From an uncultured Collinsella sp. (GTDB lineage Bacteria; Actinomycetota; Coriobacteriia; Coriobacteriales; Coriobacteriaceae): a DNA stretch of 7,391 bases. The notes below the pieces were generated by a model. It had not been told where the DNA came from. It saw nothing but the letters and a program-made list of their open reading frames with translations, and ran no database searches. Below, piece after piece: positions 1 through 6,668 of this stretch. The stretch is from NCBI GenBank assembly GCA_959599095.1, contig CAUGGC010000051.1, positions 1 through 7,391 on the forward strand. The letters run 5' to 3'. How positions within the stretch are numbered: the stretch's first letter is position 1; every line of letters begins with the position of its first letter. A program made the position numbers and the translations under genes.

Positions 1-55
1 CGCAAGACGGAAAGCACATTAAGTGCTTTCCTTTGCGTGCGGAACTCGCGATAAA
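1..55 (+). repeat. 55-bp hairpin repeat, copy 1
   Basis: On the plus strand this reads an 8-nt lead (CGCAAGAC), a perfect 9-bp stem (GGAAAGCAC at 9-17, GTGCTTTCC at 23-31) around the loop ATTAA, then a 24-nt tail at 32-55. CGCAA of the lead can also pair with TTGCG at the start of the tail, extending the hairpin past a small asymmetric internal loop. The lead, loop and tail are identical to the inverted copy at 268-322; only stem bases differ, and they change in pairs. It may act as a 3'-end hairpin for a plus-strand gene left of the window, but only three T residues follow the stem, so it is not a textbook terminator. Any outer left arm would lie outside the window. Confidence 0.85.
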
Positions 56-106
56 GTTCATATGCGCCGCCCGGCTCCCGCGGCTCTCAGGGATTCCCAT
101 CCCAAA

Positions 107-144
107 TGTGCGGAGCAAAGCTCCGCACACCAACTTTTTCTTTC
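107..144 (+). terminator. Probable rho-independent terminator, plus strand
   Basis: A perfect 10-bp stem (TGTGCGGAGC at 107-116, GCTCCGCACA at 120-129) closes an AAA loop. Five bases later comes a pyrimidine tract with five T residues at 135-139, one C and three more T. Read on the plus strand this fits an intrinsic terminator, with a slightly long gap between stem and T-tract. On the minus strand only three T residues follow the stem, so the plus direction is favoured. It would serve a gene whose stop lies left of position 1. Confidence 0.6.
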
Positions 145-237
145 AGCTAATTAACGCCGGAAATTCGACGCAGGCTGGTTAACCTTGCTGGACGTTGTCG
201 ACGCCGATCCAACCCAGAAGCCATATCGATACAGAAA

Positions 238-372
238 GGTCCCCGACCGGAGGGGCCGGATATAAGGTTTATCGCGAGTTCCGCACGCAAAGAAGGCCAC
301 TTAATGTGGCCTTCGTCTTGCGCAGGACTGTAGAGCAGGAAACCTTATATCCGGCCCCTCCGTCCGGGAACC
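238..372 (-). repeat. 135-bp nested inverted-repeat element after tsaD
   Basis: Arms at 238-270 and 340-372 are complementary at 30 of 33 positions; the inner 23 bp (248-270 with 340-362) match perfectly. They enclose about 70 bases holding the 55-bp hairpin repeat, copy 2, so the transcript could fold into a long closing stem with a second hairpin inside. The element starts 12 nt after the tsaD stop on the transcribed strand. It has no coding capacity of its own and looks like a small non-autonomous repeat (MITE-like or REP-like) or a structured 3' UTR. As RNA it would both protect the mRNA 3' end and may help end transcription, though no long T-tract follows. The family is not one I recognise. 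Confidence 0.8.
268..322 (-). repeat. 55-bp hairpin repeat, copy 2
   Basis: This is the inverted counterpart of the element at the left edge of the window. On the minus strand it has the same lead (CGCAAGAC), a 9-bp stem (GAAGGCCAC and GTGGCCTTC, at 306-314 and 292-300), the same ATTAA loop and the same 24-nt tail. In all, 47 of 55 positions are identical. The eight differences are all in the stem and form four compensated pairs. It lies downstream of tsaD in the operon's own direction, which suggests a role at the 3' end of the transcript. The last three tail bases overlap the outer arm of the 238-372 structure. Confidence 0.85.
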
Positions 373-384
373 GCGCCGTACCAG

Positions 385-2769
385 CTACAGCGTCATGTTT
401 GGATCGGCGTCGGCGTCGAACGGCGAGATTTCTCCTCGGTCGAATTTACGTCGGGCAACCTCTGCGATCATGGCTGCGTTATCGGTGCACGCCGAAAGCG
501 GTGGCACCGTTACGCGGATCCCCTGACGCCCAAGCTTCTTGATCATCATCTCGCGCAGATGCGGATTAGCCGAGACGCCGCCGCCGATGCAGTATTCCTT
601 GCATCCGGTGGCATGCAGGGCGTTTTTGGCCTTCTTGTACTGAACGTCAAAGACGGCTGCCTCAAACGAAGCCGCCAGATCGGGCAGGTGAATCGTGCGC
701 CCGGCCTTGGTCTCCTGCTCGATGTAGAGCGTCACGGCCGTTTTAAGACCCGAAAGCGAGAAACGATAGTCTCCCCTGCTGTTAAGCGCGCGAGGAAAAT
801 CGATCGCGCGGGGGTTGCCCGTCTCGGCCAGCTTGGAGATGATGGGGCCACCGGGATAGCCCAGACCCAACGCCTTGGCTACCTTGTCGAAGGCCTCGCC
901 CACAGCATCGTCGAGTGTCTCACCAAGTACCTCGTAGTCGCCCCATGCCTTCACGTGCACGAGCATGGTATGACCGCCCGAGACGAGCGTGAAGATAAAC
1001 GGCGGCCTGAGATCGGGCTGCGCCAACAGGTTGGCAAACAGGTGGCCCTCCAGATGATTGACGCACACGAGCGGCTTGCCGGCAGCATACGCAAAGCCCT
1101 TGGCAAAGGCGACGCCCACCACCAGGGCGCCAACCAGGCCCGGACCCTGTGTCACGCCCACGGCGGCAAGCTCACTTGGTGTAATGGCTCCGCCCGTAAG
1201 GCCCAGCGACGCTGCGGCGTCCTCGAGCGCCGCGTCCACGACGCTCACGATGACCTCAACGTGCTTGCGCGAGGCGATCTCGGGCACCACGCCGCCAAAA
1301 CGGGCATGGAAATCGATCTGCGTCGACACCTGGTTGGCCAGCATATTGCCATCCGCATCGATAATCGCCACCGCCGTCTCGTCGCAGGAACTCTCGATGG
1401 CAAGCACTAGGCGGCGGCGCTCAATTTCGGCACGCTCCCCCTCGGAGCGCCTAGGCGCAGGCAGCGGCCATACGCGCTGCTCTGCCGCCGTCGGCTCGGG
1501 CGAGGCATTGTCGACCGGAAGCACCAGGGGCAGCGGAGCCGTCATGACGATGGCATCCTTGCCGGCACCATAATAGCCGCGGCGCCATCCTGCCTCGGTA
1601 AAGCCCAGAGCGTTATAAAGCGCGATCGCTCCCTTGTTGTCGTCCTCGACCTCGAGCGAAGCCGTGGTGCAGCCGAGCATCTGGGCATCATAGCTCACAT
1701 GCGACAGCAGCTTGCGGGCAATGCCCTCACGGCGATGTGCCGGGTCGACGGCGACATCCAGAATCTGCACATCACCGTCCACGACCATACCGCCGGCAAG
1801 GCCCAGCAGCTTGCCATCGTCGTGTGCCACCCACCAACTACGCGGCGCAGCGACGTCCTCGCCCAGTTCGGACAGAAACATGCCCGGCGTCCACGCCTCG
1901 TGTCCGGCACCTTCAAAGCAGGCAGCCTCTAGCGCGCTCGCGCCCTCGGCATCCGCCGCGCCCATGGGACGGAACTGCAGATGACGACCGGCGAGCTCAT
2001 CGGCAACGCCCGTAATTTCGCTCTGTGCACTCTCAGCAAGACCAAGACGCTTGCGCTCGTTTTCCTCGGCATCCGAAAGGCGCGTGTAAATCGGCAGGAC
2101 GCGAGCCGGATCGCCGTCACCCGCAGCGTGCGCGAGCAGCAAGCCCTCGCCCGAAGGCCACCACAGGTCGCGCTCCACGCAGCGGGCGGTCTCGTCCTCA
2201 CCCAGCAGCTTGCCATAGCGCACGAGACCGTCACCGGTCAGCTGAACCTGGTCCCAGTCCGCTGCTCGGCGCCACTCATCGAGCGCCACGGCGGCCTTGA
2301 CCACGTGTTCGCGCTCAAATTGACGCTCGGGTCCCTCATCGACCAGCATATACAGCGCCGGATATACCTCACCGCGCATAGCATCGGCCAAGATACCAAG
2401 CTTGCCGCGCACGCCAGCCTTCCACGCCGTCCAAGCGCAAGCGTCGAGCGTCGACACGCCCAGCAGCGGAACATTGGCACCACGCGCGAGGCCCTTGGCA
2501 GTGGAGATGCCGATGCGCACACCCGTAAAGGACCCCGGGCCGCGGCCGACCACATAGCAACCAACATCGCTGCGATCCAGACCGGCTTGAGCCAGCACGC
2601 CATCAACGGTATTCACGAGCTCAACGTTGGCGTGACGGCGACACATGTGGTCGCCACTCACGAGCTTCGTCTCGCCCGTCTGCCCATCAATCCAGCTTGC
2701 CGCGCAGGCAAGCATGTCGGTCGAGGTATCGAGCGCCACCACCAGCGCGTTGTCGTTATGCAAGCTCAT
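385..2769 (-). CDS. TsaB-RimI-TsaD fusion, tRNA t6A37 modification and S18 acetylation
   Basis: A 794-residue cytoplasmic protein joining three normally separate enzymes. Residues about 1-235 are TsaB, the TsaD-partner subunit (GRGPGSFTGVRIG at 75-87). Residues about 262-410 are a GNAT acetyltransferase of the RimI type, with the acetyl-CoA loop HRREGIARKL at 345-354 and the ALYNALGF segment near 383-390. After a Pro/Ala/Glu-rich linker, about 449-794 are TsaD: ESSCDET near 459, metal-binding NHLEGH with His572 and His576, SGGH with His600, GGGVSANP near 729, and TDNAAM with Asp763. TsaD transfers threonylcarbamoyl to A37 of ANN-decoding tRNAs; RimI acetylates the N-terminal alanine of ribosomal protein S18. 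All key TsaD motifs look intact. I chose the ATG at 2769, with AAGG 9 nt upstream, over an in-frame TTG at 2787. It overlaps tsaE by 14 nt, consistent with coupled translation. A sequencing join of separate genes is unlikely because the frame is open throughout. Confidence 0.95.
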   Translation of the reverse strand: MSLHNDNALVVALDTSTDMLACAASWIDGQTGETKLVSGDHMCRRHANVELVNTVDGVLAQAGLDRSDVGCYVVGRGPGSFTGVRIGISTAKGLARGANVPLLGVSTLDACAWTAWKAGVRGKLGILADAMRGEVYPALYMLVDEGPERQFEREHVVKAAVALDEWRRAADWDQVQLTGDGLVRYGKLLGEDETARCVERDLWWPSGEGLLLAHAAGDGDPARVLPIYTRLSDAEENERKRLGLAESAQSEITGVADELAGRHLQFRPMGAADAEGASALEAACFEGAGHEAWTPGMFLSELGEDVAAPRSWWVAHDDGKLLGLAGGMVVDGDVQILDVAVDPAHRREGIARKLLSHVSYDAQMLGCTTASLEVEDDNKGAIALYNALGFTEAGWRRGYYGAGKDAIVMTAPLPLVLPVDNASPEPTAAEQRVWPLPAPRRSEGERAEIERRRLVLAIESSCDETAVAIIDADGNMLANQVSTQIDFHARFGGVVPEIASRKHVEVIVSVVDAALEDAAASLGLTGGAITPSELAAVGVTQGPGLVGALVVGVAFAKGFAYAAGKPLVCVNHLEGHLFANLLAQPDLRPPFIFTLVSGGHTMLVHVKAWGDYEVLGETLDDAVGEAFDKVAKALGLGYPGGPIISKLAETGNPRAIDFPRALNSRGDYRFSLSGLKTAVTLYIEQETKAGRTIHLPDLAASFEAAVFDVQYKKAKNALHATGCKEYCIGGGVSANPHLREMMIKKLGRQGIRVTVPPLSACTDNAAMIAEVARRKFDRGEISPFDADADPNMTL

Positions 2770-3262
2770 CTTGTACAGCCTTATCAATCAAATGGGAAAG
2801 CTCCATTGCGCGGTCACCGTGCGCCTCAAGCGTTATCGTTCGCACATCGCTGTCGCCCTCATCACGCTTGAGCGTCACCGAAAGATACTCATCCGTCAGC
2901 TCGTCCTGGAATTGTTCGCCCCATTCCAGCAGGCAAGCACCCTCATAGCCCAGCACATCGAAAATGCCCGTATCCTCGAGCTCGTAGGCATGCTCCAGGC
3001 GGTATAGATCAAAGTGAAACAGCGGAATACGACCTTGATCGTGGACGGCCATGAGCGCAAACGTAGGGCTCGTAACCATATGCCCATCGCCCAGCCCGCG
3101 CGAGACGCCCTTGGTAAAGTGAGTTTTGCCCACTCCCAGGCCACCGGTCAGGATGAGCACATCGCCGTCCTCAAGGCACGGTGCAATTAGCTCGCCAAAG
3201 TACTCCGTATCGGCAGCGCAAGTCGTTTTGTAAATACCTACCCCCAGGCGCTCCAGGGACAT
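2756..3262 (-). CDS. tsaE: TsaE, ATPase of the t6A tRNA modification complex
   Basis: This 168-residue protein is the small P-loop ATPase that binds the TsaB-TsaD dimer and resets it between rounds of t6A37 synthesis. The Walker A motif GGLGVGKT is at 40-47; the family usually has GxLGAGKT. SPTF follows at 65-68, HFDLYRL at 83-89 and LLEWGE at 111-116, all in the order expected for the family. Length is slightly above the usual 150-160. The start is set by AGGAG at 3268-3272, 5 nt before the ATG; an out-of-frame ATG at 3266 is not used. It lies 12 nt after the glycosylase gene and runs into the TsaB-RimI-TsaD gene, its functional partner, so the TsaB, TsaD and TsaE subunits would be made from adjacent reading frames of one message. 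Confidence 0.96.
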   Translation of the reverse strand: MSLERLGVGIYKTTCAADTEYFGELIAPCLEDGDVLILTGGLGVGKTHFTKGVSRGLGDGHMVTSPTFALMAVHDQGRIPLFHFDLYRLEHAYELEDTGIFDVLGYEGACLLEWGEQFQDELTDEYLSVTLKRDEGDSDVRTITLEAHGDRAMELSHLIDKAVQDELA

Positions 3263-3274
3263 ACATGCTCCTTA

Positions 3275-3895
3275 TTATTCCGAGGCGTCCTCTGGCGCGG
3301 GATGTCGCTCCAGATAGTCGCCCAGCATCTTAAAGTCTTCCTCCAGCAGCTCCTGCCACGCCGGATTGCGTAGCGCTGCTGCCGGATGGAAAGTGGGCAT
3401 CACCACAAAGTGCCCCATCTGATGGAACCCGCCGCGCAGCTTGGTAATGCCGATCTCGGTCTTGAGCACAAAGTGCGTTGCGGGGTTGCCGAGCGTCACG
3501 ATGATATCGGGCCAGATGCTTCGAATCTGCTCGCGCAAAAACGGTGAGCAAGCCAGCACTTCCTCGGGGCGCGGATTGCGGTTTCCCGGCGGGCGGCACT
3601 TAAGCACGTTGGCAATGTAGACGTCTTCGCGTTTGAGCCCCGCCAGCGACAAAATGCCGTTGAGGTCCTCGCCTGCCGCCCCCACAAAGGGCTCGCCCTG
3701 CAAATCCTCATTGCGGCCCGGCGCCTCGCCAATAAACATCACGCGAGCGCGGGGGTTTCCCACGCCAAACACGATATTGTGACGCGACTGGTAGAGCTGG
3801 CAGAGGTGACAATCGCCCAGAACGGCCTCAATTTCCTCGAGTGCGACCTCACGTGGTGCCTGATGGGTATGGCCGGGGATGTGCATGACGCCCAT
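3275..3895 (-). CDS. Family 4 uracil-DNA glycosylase, iron-sulfur type
   Basis: A 206-residue enzyme that removes uracil from DNA, from cytosine deamination or dUMP misincorporation, and so starts base excision repair. Four cysteines, Cys29, Cys32, Cys100 and Cys116, have the CxxC, 67-residue, Cx15C spacing typical of the [4Fe-4S] cluster of family 4 enzymes. The catalytic motif GEAPGRNEDLQGEPFVG occupies 56-72 and the second motif HPAAALRN starts at His170. The distribution of these motifs separates it from family 1 Ung and from MUG. The first ATG is preferred over the one at residue 4 because AGGAG at 3901-3905, overlapping the alr stop codon, is 5 nt from it. A DNA-repair gene between alr and tsaE has no evident pathway link with them; co-transcription is inferred from the 8- and 12-nt gaps. 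Confidence 0.95.
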   Translation of the reverse strand: MGVMHIPGHTHQAPREVALEEIEAVLGDCHLCQLYQSRHNIVFGVGNPRARVMFIGEAPGRNEDLQGEPFVGAAGEDLNGILSLAGLKREDVYIANVLKCRPPGNRNPRPEEVLACSPFLREQIRSIWPDIIVTLGNPATHFVLKTEIGITKLRGGFHQMGHFVVMPTFHPAAALRNPAWQELLEEDFKMLGDYLERHPAPEDASE

Positions 3896-3903
3896 AGCGG
3901 CTC

Positions 3904-5049
3904 CTACACGTAGACCTTGTCGAGACGCATGCCAAAGCCGCAGGCGACCTCGTAGTTAATCGTTCCGCGCAGTCGGGCCATCTCGTCCATAGTGATCTCG
4001 GCGTCGCCATCGCGGCCGACAATGATCATCTCGTCACCATACTCGGCCTCGGGAATCTCGTGTGCCGGGTTGGACTGAATGGCGACCATAAACTGGTCCA
4101 TGCAGATATTGCCAACCTGATGCACGCGCTCGCCGCGATACAGCACATCCATACGATTGGAAAGCGTACGCGATAGGCCGTCGGCATAACCGATCGGCAG
4201 CGTGCAGATCTGAACGCGCGTACGCGGTACGCGGTAGGTAAAACCGTAGCCCACGCCCTCGCCCATCGCAGGGTGTGCCACGCGCGTCACGCGCGCATGG
4301 ACGCTCATAACGGGATCAAGCTGCATCACGCGGCCACTCAGCTCGCACGGCTGCATGCCATACAAGCCGACGCCGGCGCGAATCATATCAAAATGCATCG
4401 AGGGGTCGAGCATCGAGGACGGCGTGTTGGCGCAGTGCACGATACCGCACTCAAAGCCCGCATCCTTAATGGCCTGAACGGCCTCGGTAAAGCGCTGACA
4501 CTGCAGTTTGTAGTCCCAACCCGAAGGTTCATCGGCCGTGGCGAAGTGCGTAAATACGCCGTCGCACTGAATACCGCGATGGAAATTAATACCGCGGACA
4601 AAGTCGAGCACCTGCGTGTAATGTACGCCAATGCGGTTCATGCCCGTCTCGATGGCGAGATGATACTTGCCCACCTTGCCCGCCGCGACGGCACATTCGC
4701 CATACGCAAGAGCAAAGTCAGACGTATAGACCGAGGGCATGATATCAAACTCGAGCAACGTCGGAATAGCCTCGATAGGCGGCTCGCTTAGGATGAGGAC
4801 GGGTTTCGTAATCCCGCCCTGTCGGAGCTCAACGCCCTCGTTAACCGTCGCCACGGCAAACATGTCGGCACCGGCCGAATACATGATCTTGGCGCACTCA
4901 ACAGCTCCATGACCATAAGCATCGGCCTTGACCACGCAGCACAGGCGCTGACGTGGATTCAGCAAGTTCTTATAGGCCCTCGTGTTGCGACGGAGCGCCC
5001 CGCGGTCGATCTCGACCCAGGACCAGCGCGTCAAATCGGCTTTATTCAT
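3904..5049 (-). CDS. alr: Alanine racemase
   Basis: A 381-residue PLP enzyme that interconverts L- and D-alanine, supplying D-alanine for the peptidoglycan stem peptide; expected in the cytoplasm as a homodimer. The PLP lysine is Lys41 in VVKADAYGHG (39-48). Also present are TGMNRIGV (135-142), a phosphate-binding stretch HCANTPSSM (205-213), RAGVGLYG (224-231), the catalytic tyrosine region GVGYGFTY with Tyr268, and ICMDQFMV (315-322), which carries the substrate-loop Met-Asp. Length and motif order are normal for the family. It starts 2 nt after the nnr stop with only a weak purine-rich site (GGATGA, about 7 nt before the ATG), so translation is probably coupled to nnr. Nothing suggests a catabolic DadX rather than a biosynthetic enzyme, but the sequence alone cannot exclude it. 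Confidence 0.97.
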   Translation of the reverse strand: MNKADLTRWSWVEIDRGALRRNTRAYKNLLNPRQRLCCVVKADAYGHGAVECAKIMYSAGADMFAVATVNEGVELRQGGITKPVLILSEPPIEAIPTLLEFDIMPSVYTSDFALAYGECAVAAGKVGKYHLAIETGMNRIGVHYTQVLDFVRGINFHRGIQCDGVFTHFATADEPSGWDYKLQCQRFTEAVQAIKDAGFECGIVHCANTPSSMLDPSMHFDMIRAGVGLYGMQPCELSGRVMQLDPVMSVHARVTRVAHPAMGEGVGYGFTYRVPRTRVQICTLPIGYADGLSRTLSNRMDVLYRGERVHQVGNICMDQFMVAIQSNPAHEIPEAEYGDEMIIVGRDGDAEITMDEMARLRGTINYEVACGFGMRLDKVYV

Positions 5050-5051
5050 GA

Positions 5052-6668
5052 TTAGTCATCCGACCCTTCGTCCATGATTCCCAGATCTTCGAGCGCATCC
5101 TTTGCCGCCAGTTCCATGGCAGGACCGATCAAGTCGATAAGATCGGTCGCGATGACGCTCTTCTCACCATACTCCGTCGCCGCGGCAAAACCGGCGTAGC
5201 TGTGAAGTGCGACGGCGTACGAATACAGCAACTCCCAACGATCCATCTCGTCGCGCATGGTGGCAAGCGTGCCGGCCAAAATACCCGCGAGAACATCACC
5301 CGAACCGGCAGTTGCCAGAGAAGCCGGACCCGAGAGCGGCAGCAGCACACGCTCAACGCCACAGATAGCCGTCGTCGGCCCCTTGGCAATGACCACCAGA
5401 TTGTCGGAGCCTGCAGCCCAAACAACCTTCTGCGCGGCCGCAATCGCGGTACCAAGGTCGTTCACCTCGTCACCGGCAACCAGACGCGAAAGCTCACGAT
5501 AGTGCGGCGTCATAACCAACGGCTGCTCGCGGCGATACATCTCGGGGTTACTATCAATACCGTCAATGGCAATCTTAGCAAGGCAGTTGAGTGCATCGGC
5601 GTCCAAAATTAGCGGTACATCAAGCTCGAGCAAGCCCGAAACCACCTGCATAGCGCCGGCAGACGTCGTCATACCGGGACCGCACAGCACGCAGCTGTAC
5701 TTCTTTGCGATCTCGCACACCGTCATGCGCGCAGCGGCGCCAAAGGAGCCGCGGGAATCAGACGGAATAGCAAAGACGGGAATCGAAGGAAGTGCCATGC
5801 GAATAAGATTGGCGCAGGCGTCAGGAGCCGCGACTGCCACGTAACCAGCACCCGCGCGAGCTGCAGACTTGGCCGCCATAATGGCAGCACCAGGATATTG
5901 CGCAGATCCGGCGACAATAAGCACAGAGCCACGGGAATACTTATCGATATTCGTAGGTAGTGGAGCAAAGTAATCAACTAAGTCACCGGGCTCGACAATC
6001 TCGGCGGCGTGGTCGACATCATCGATGACCTCATCAAGACGGTCGTAAAGATTGCCGCAGATCAAATCGCCAGCATACTCAGGGCCATCAGCGCTATACA
6101 AACCAATCTTGGGCGCAATCATCGTCACCGTATGCTCGGCACGAATGCAGTCGTCATCAACAACGCCCGTCTCGGCATTCAGGCCCGAGGGGACATCAAT
6201 GGATACGACACAATCGGCGCATTCATTGACCGTAGGAATCCAGATGGAGAACGGCGCACGCAGATTCCCGTGAAAACCGGTACCAAAAATGGCATCGACA
6301 ACAACATCGGCCTTATCGATCAAAACCTCGAGTTCGTCACGCGAGGGACCGACGCAAACGTGCACATCGCGGCCGGCAGTTCGACGAGCAACATGACGTG
6401 CCAGAGCAGCAGGAATCTCATCCGGCTCAACCGGAGAAACGATATCCACGTCCACACCCTTGTGGCTCAGGATATCGGCGGCAACCCAACCGTCGCCGCC
6501 ATTATTACCAAAACCGACCAGAACGAGAACCCGATCGGGATTGAGCTTCAAGACCTCGTTGGCGGCAAACTCACCCGCTAGCTCCATAAGCTCGGCCTTC
6601 GAAGTCCCTTCGCGTTCGATGATATCCTCGAGACGAACGACTTCTTCGGTACTCAAAACCGGTTTCAT
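5052..6668 (-). CDS. nnr: Bifunctional NAD(P)HX epimerase and dehydratase
   Basis: A 538-residue cytoplasmic repair enzyme. Hydrated NADH or NADPH (NAD(P)HX) forms by enzyme error or heat. The N-terminal YjeF domain (about 1-220) interconverts the R and S epimers, and the C-terminal ribokinase-like domain (about 228-530) dehydrates the S form using ADP. Epimerase motifs are GFGNNGGDG (52-60), DAIFGTG with Asp125 (125-131) and IDVPSGLNAETG (157-168). Dehydratase motifs are KYSRGSVLIVAGS (243-255), LDADALN (355-361), TPHYREL (387-393), AKG (428-430) and TAGSGDVLAG (453-462). The two-domain layout matches E. coli Nnr. Some dehydratase positions depart from the usual forms (TPHPGE and GNPGMATAG), but the GSGDVLAG core is intact. 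The ATG directly follows the acpS stop with no gap, and AGGAG at 6674-6678 lies inside acpS, 5 nt upstream. Confidence 0.95.
   Translation of the reverse strand: MKPVLSTEEVVRLEDIIEREGTSKAELMELAGEFAANEVLKLNPDRVLVLVGFGNNGGDGWVAADILSHKGVDVDIVSPVEPDEIPAALARHVARRTAGRDVHVCVGPSRDELEVLIDKADVVVDAIFGTGFHGNLRAPFSIWIPTVNECADCVVSIDVPSGLNAETGVVDDDCIRAEHTVTMIAPKIGLYSADGPEYAGDLICGNLYDRLDEVIDDVDHAAEIVEPGDLVDYFAPLPTNIDKYSRGSVLIVAGSAQYPGAAIMAAKSAARAGAGYVAVAAPDACANLIRMALPSIPVFAIPSDSRGSFGAAARMTVCEIAKKYSCVLCGPGMTTSAGAMQVVSGLLELDVPLILDADALNCLAKIAIDGIDSNPEMYRREQPLVMTPHYRELSRLVAGDEVNDLGTAIAAAQKVVWAAGSDNLVVIAKGPTTAICGVERVLLPLSGPASLATAGSGDVLAGILAGTLATMRDEMDRWELLYSYAVALHSYAGFAAATEYGEKSVIATDLIDLIGPAMELAAKDALEDLGIMDEGSDD

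Larger units (their letters stand above)
1..384. other. Intergenic region with nested hairpin repeats, no gene
   Basis: This 384-base stretch follows the tsaD stop and shows no convincing coding region on either strand. It holds two inverted copies of a 55-bp hairpin element (1-55 and 268-322), a long inverted-arm structure around the second copy (238-372), and a plus-strand hairpin with a T-tract (107-144). Positions 145-237 hold nothing I can assign. Because the operon arrives on the minus strand and the 107-144 terminator points the other way, I infer a convergent spacer between tsaD and a plus-strand gene that ends before position 1. Confidence 0.75.

Noticed and set aside
147..224. 25-codon basic minus-strand frame (starting MASGLDRRR) after tsaD
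   Set aside because: No ribosome-binding site ahead of the ATG and too short to distinguish from chance; arginine richness follows from GC-rich DNA.
1..322. CRISPR array or tRNA/riboswitch explanation for the left-edge repeats
   Set aside because: Only two copies in inverted orientation with no regular spacers; no tRNA cloverleaf or T-box signature; position after the stop codon argues against a leader riboswitch.
200..412. 13-bp match GACGCCGATCCAA at 200-212 and, inverted, inside the tsaD end near 400-412
   Set aside because: Short, partly within coding sequence, and made of common Asp-Ala-Asp codon runs; probably coincidence rather than a duplicated gene end.
559..1410. 283-codon plus-strand open frame opposite tsaD
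   Set aside because: It lies wholly antisense to TsaD coding sequence with all TsaD motifs intact, has no recognisable domain, and is typical of long shadow frames in GC-rich DNA.
2770..2787. Upstream in-frame TTG start adding six residues to the TsaB-RimI-TsaD protein
   Set aside because: The ATG at 2769 has an AAGG site 9 nt ahead and gives a normal TsaB N-terminus; the TTG would add MIRLYK with no family support.
1981..2871. 296-codon plus-strand open frame opposite tsaB and tsaE
   Set aside because: Antisense to well-supported genes, no recognisable domain, no convincing ribosome-binding site.
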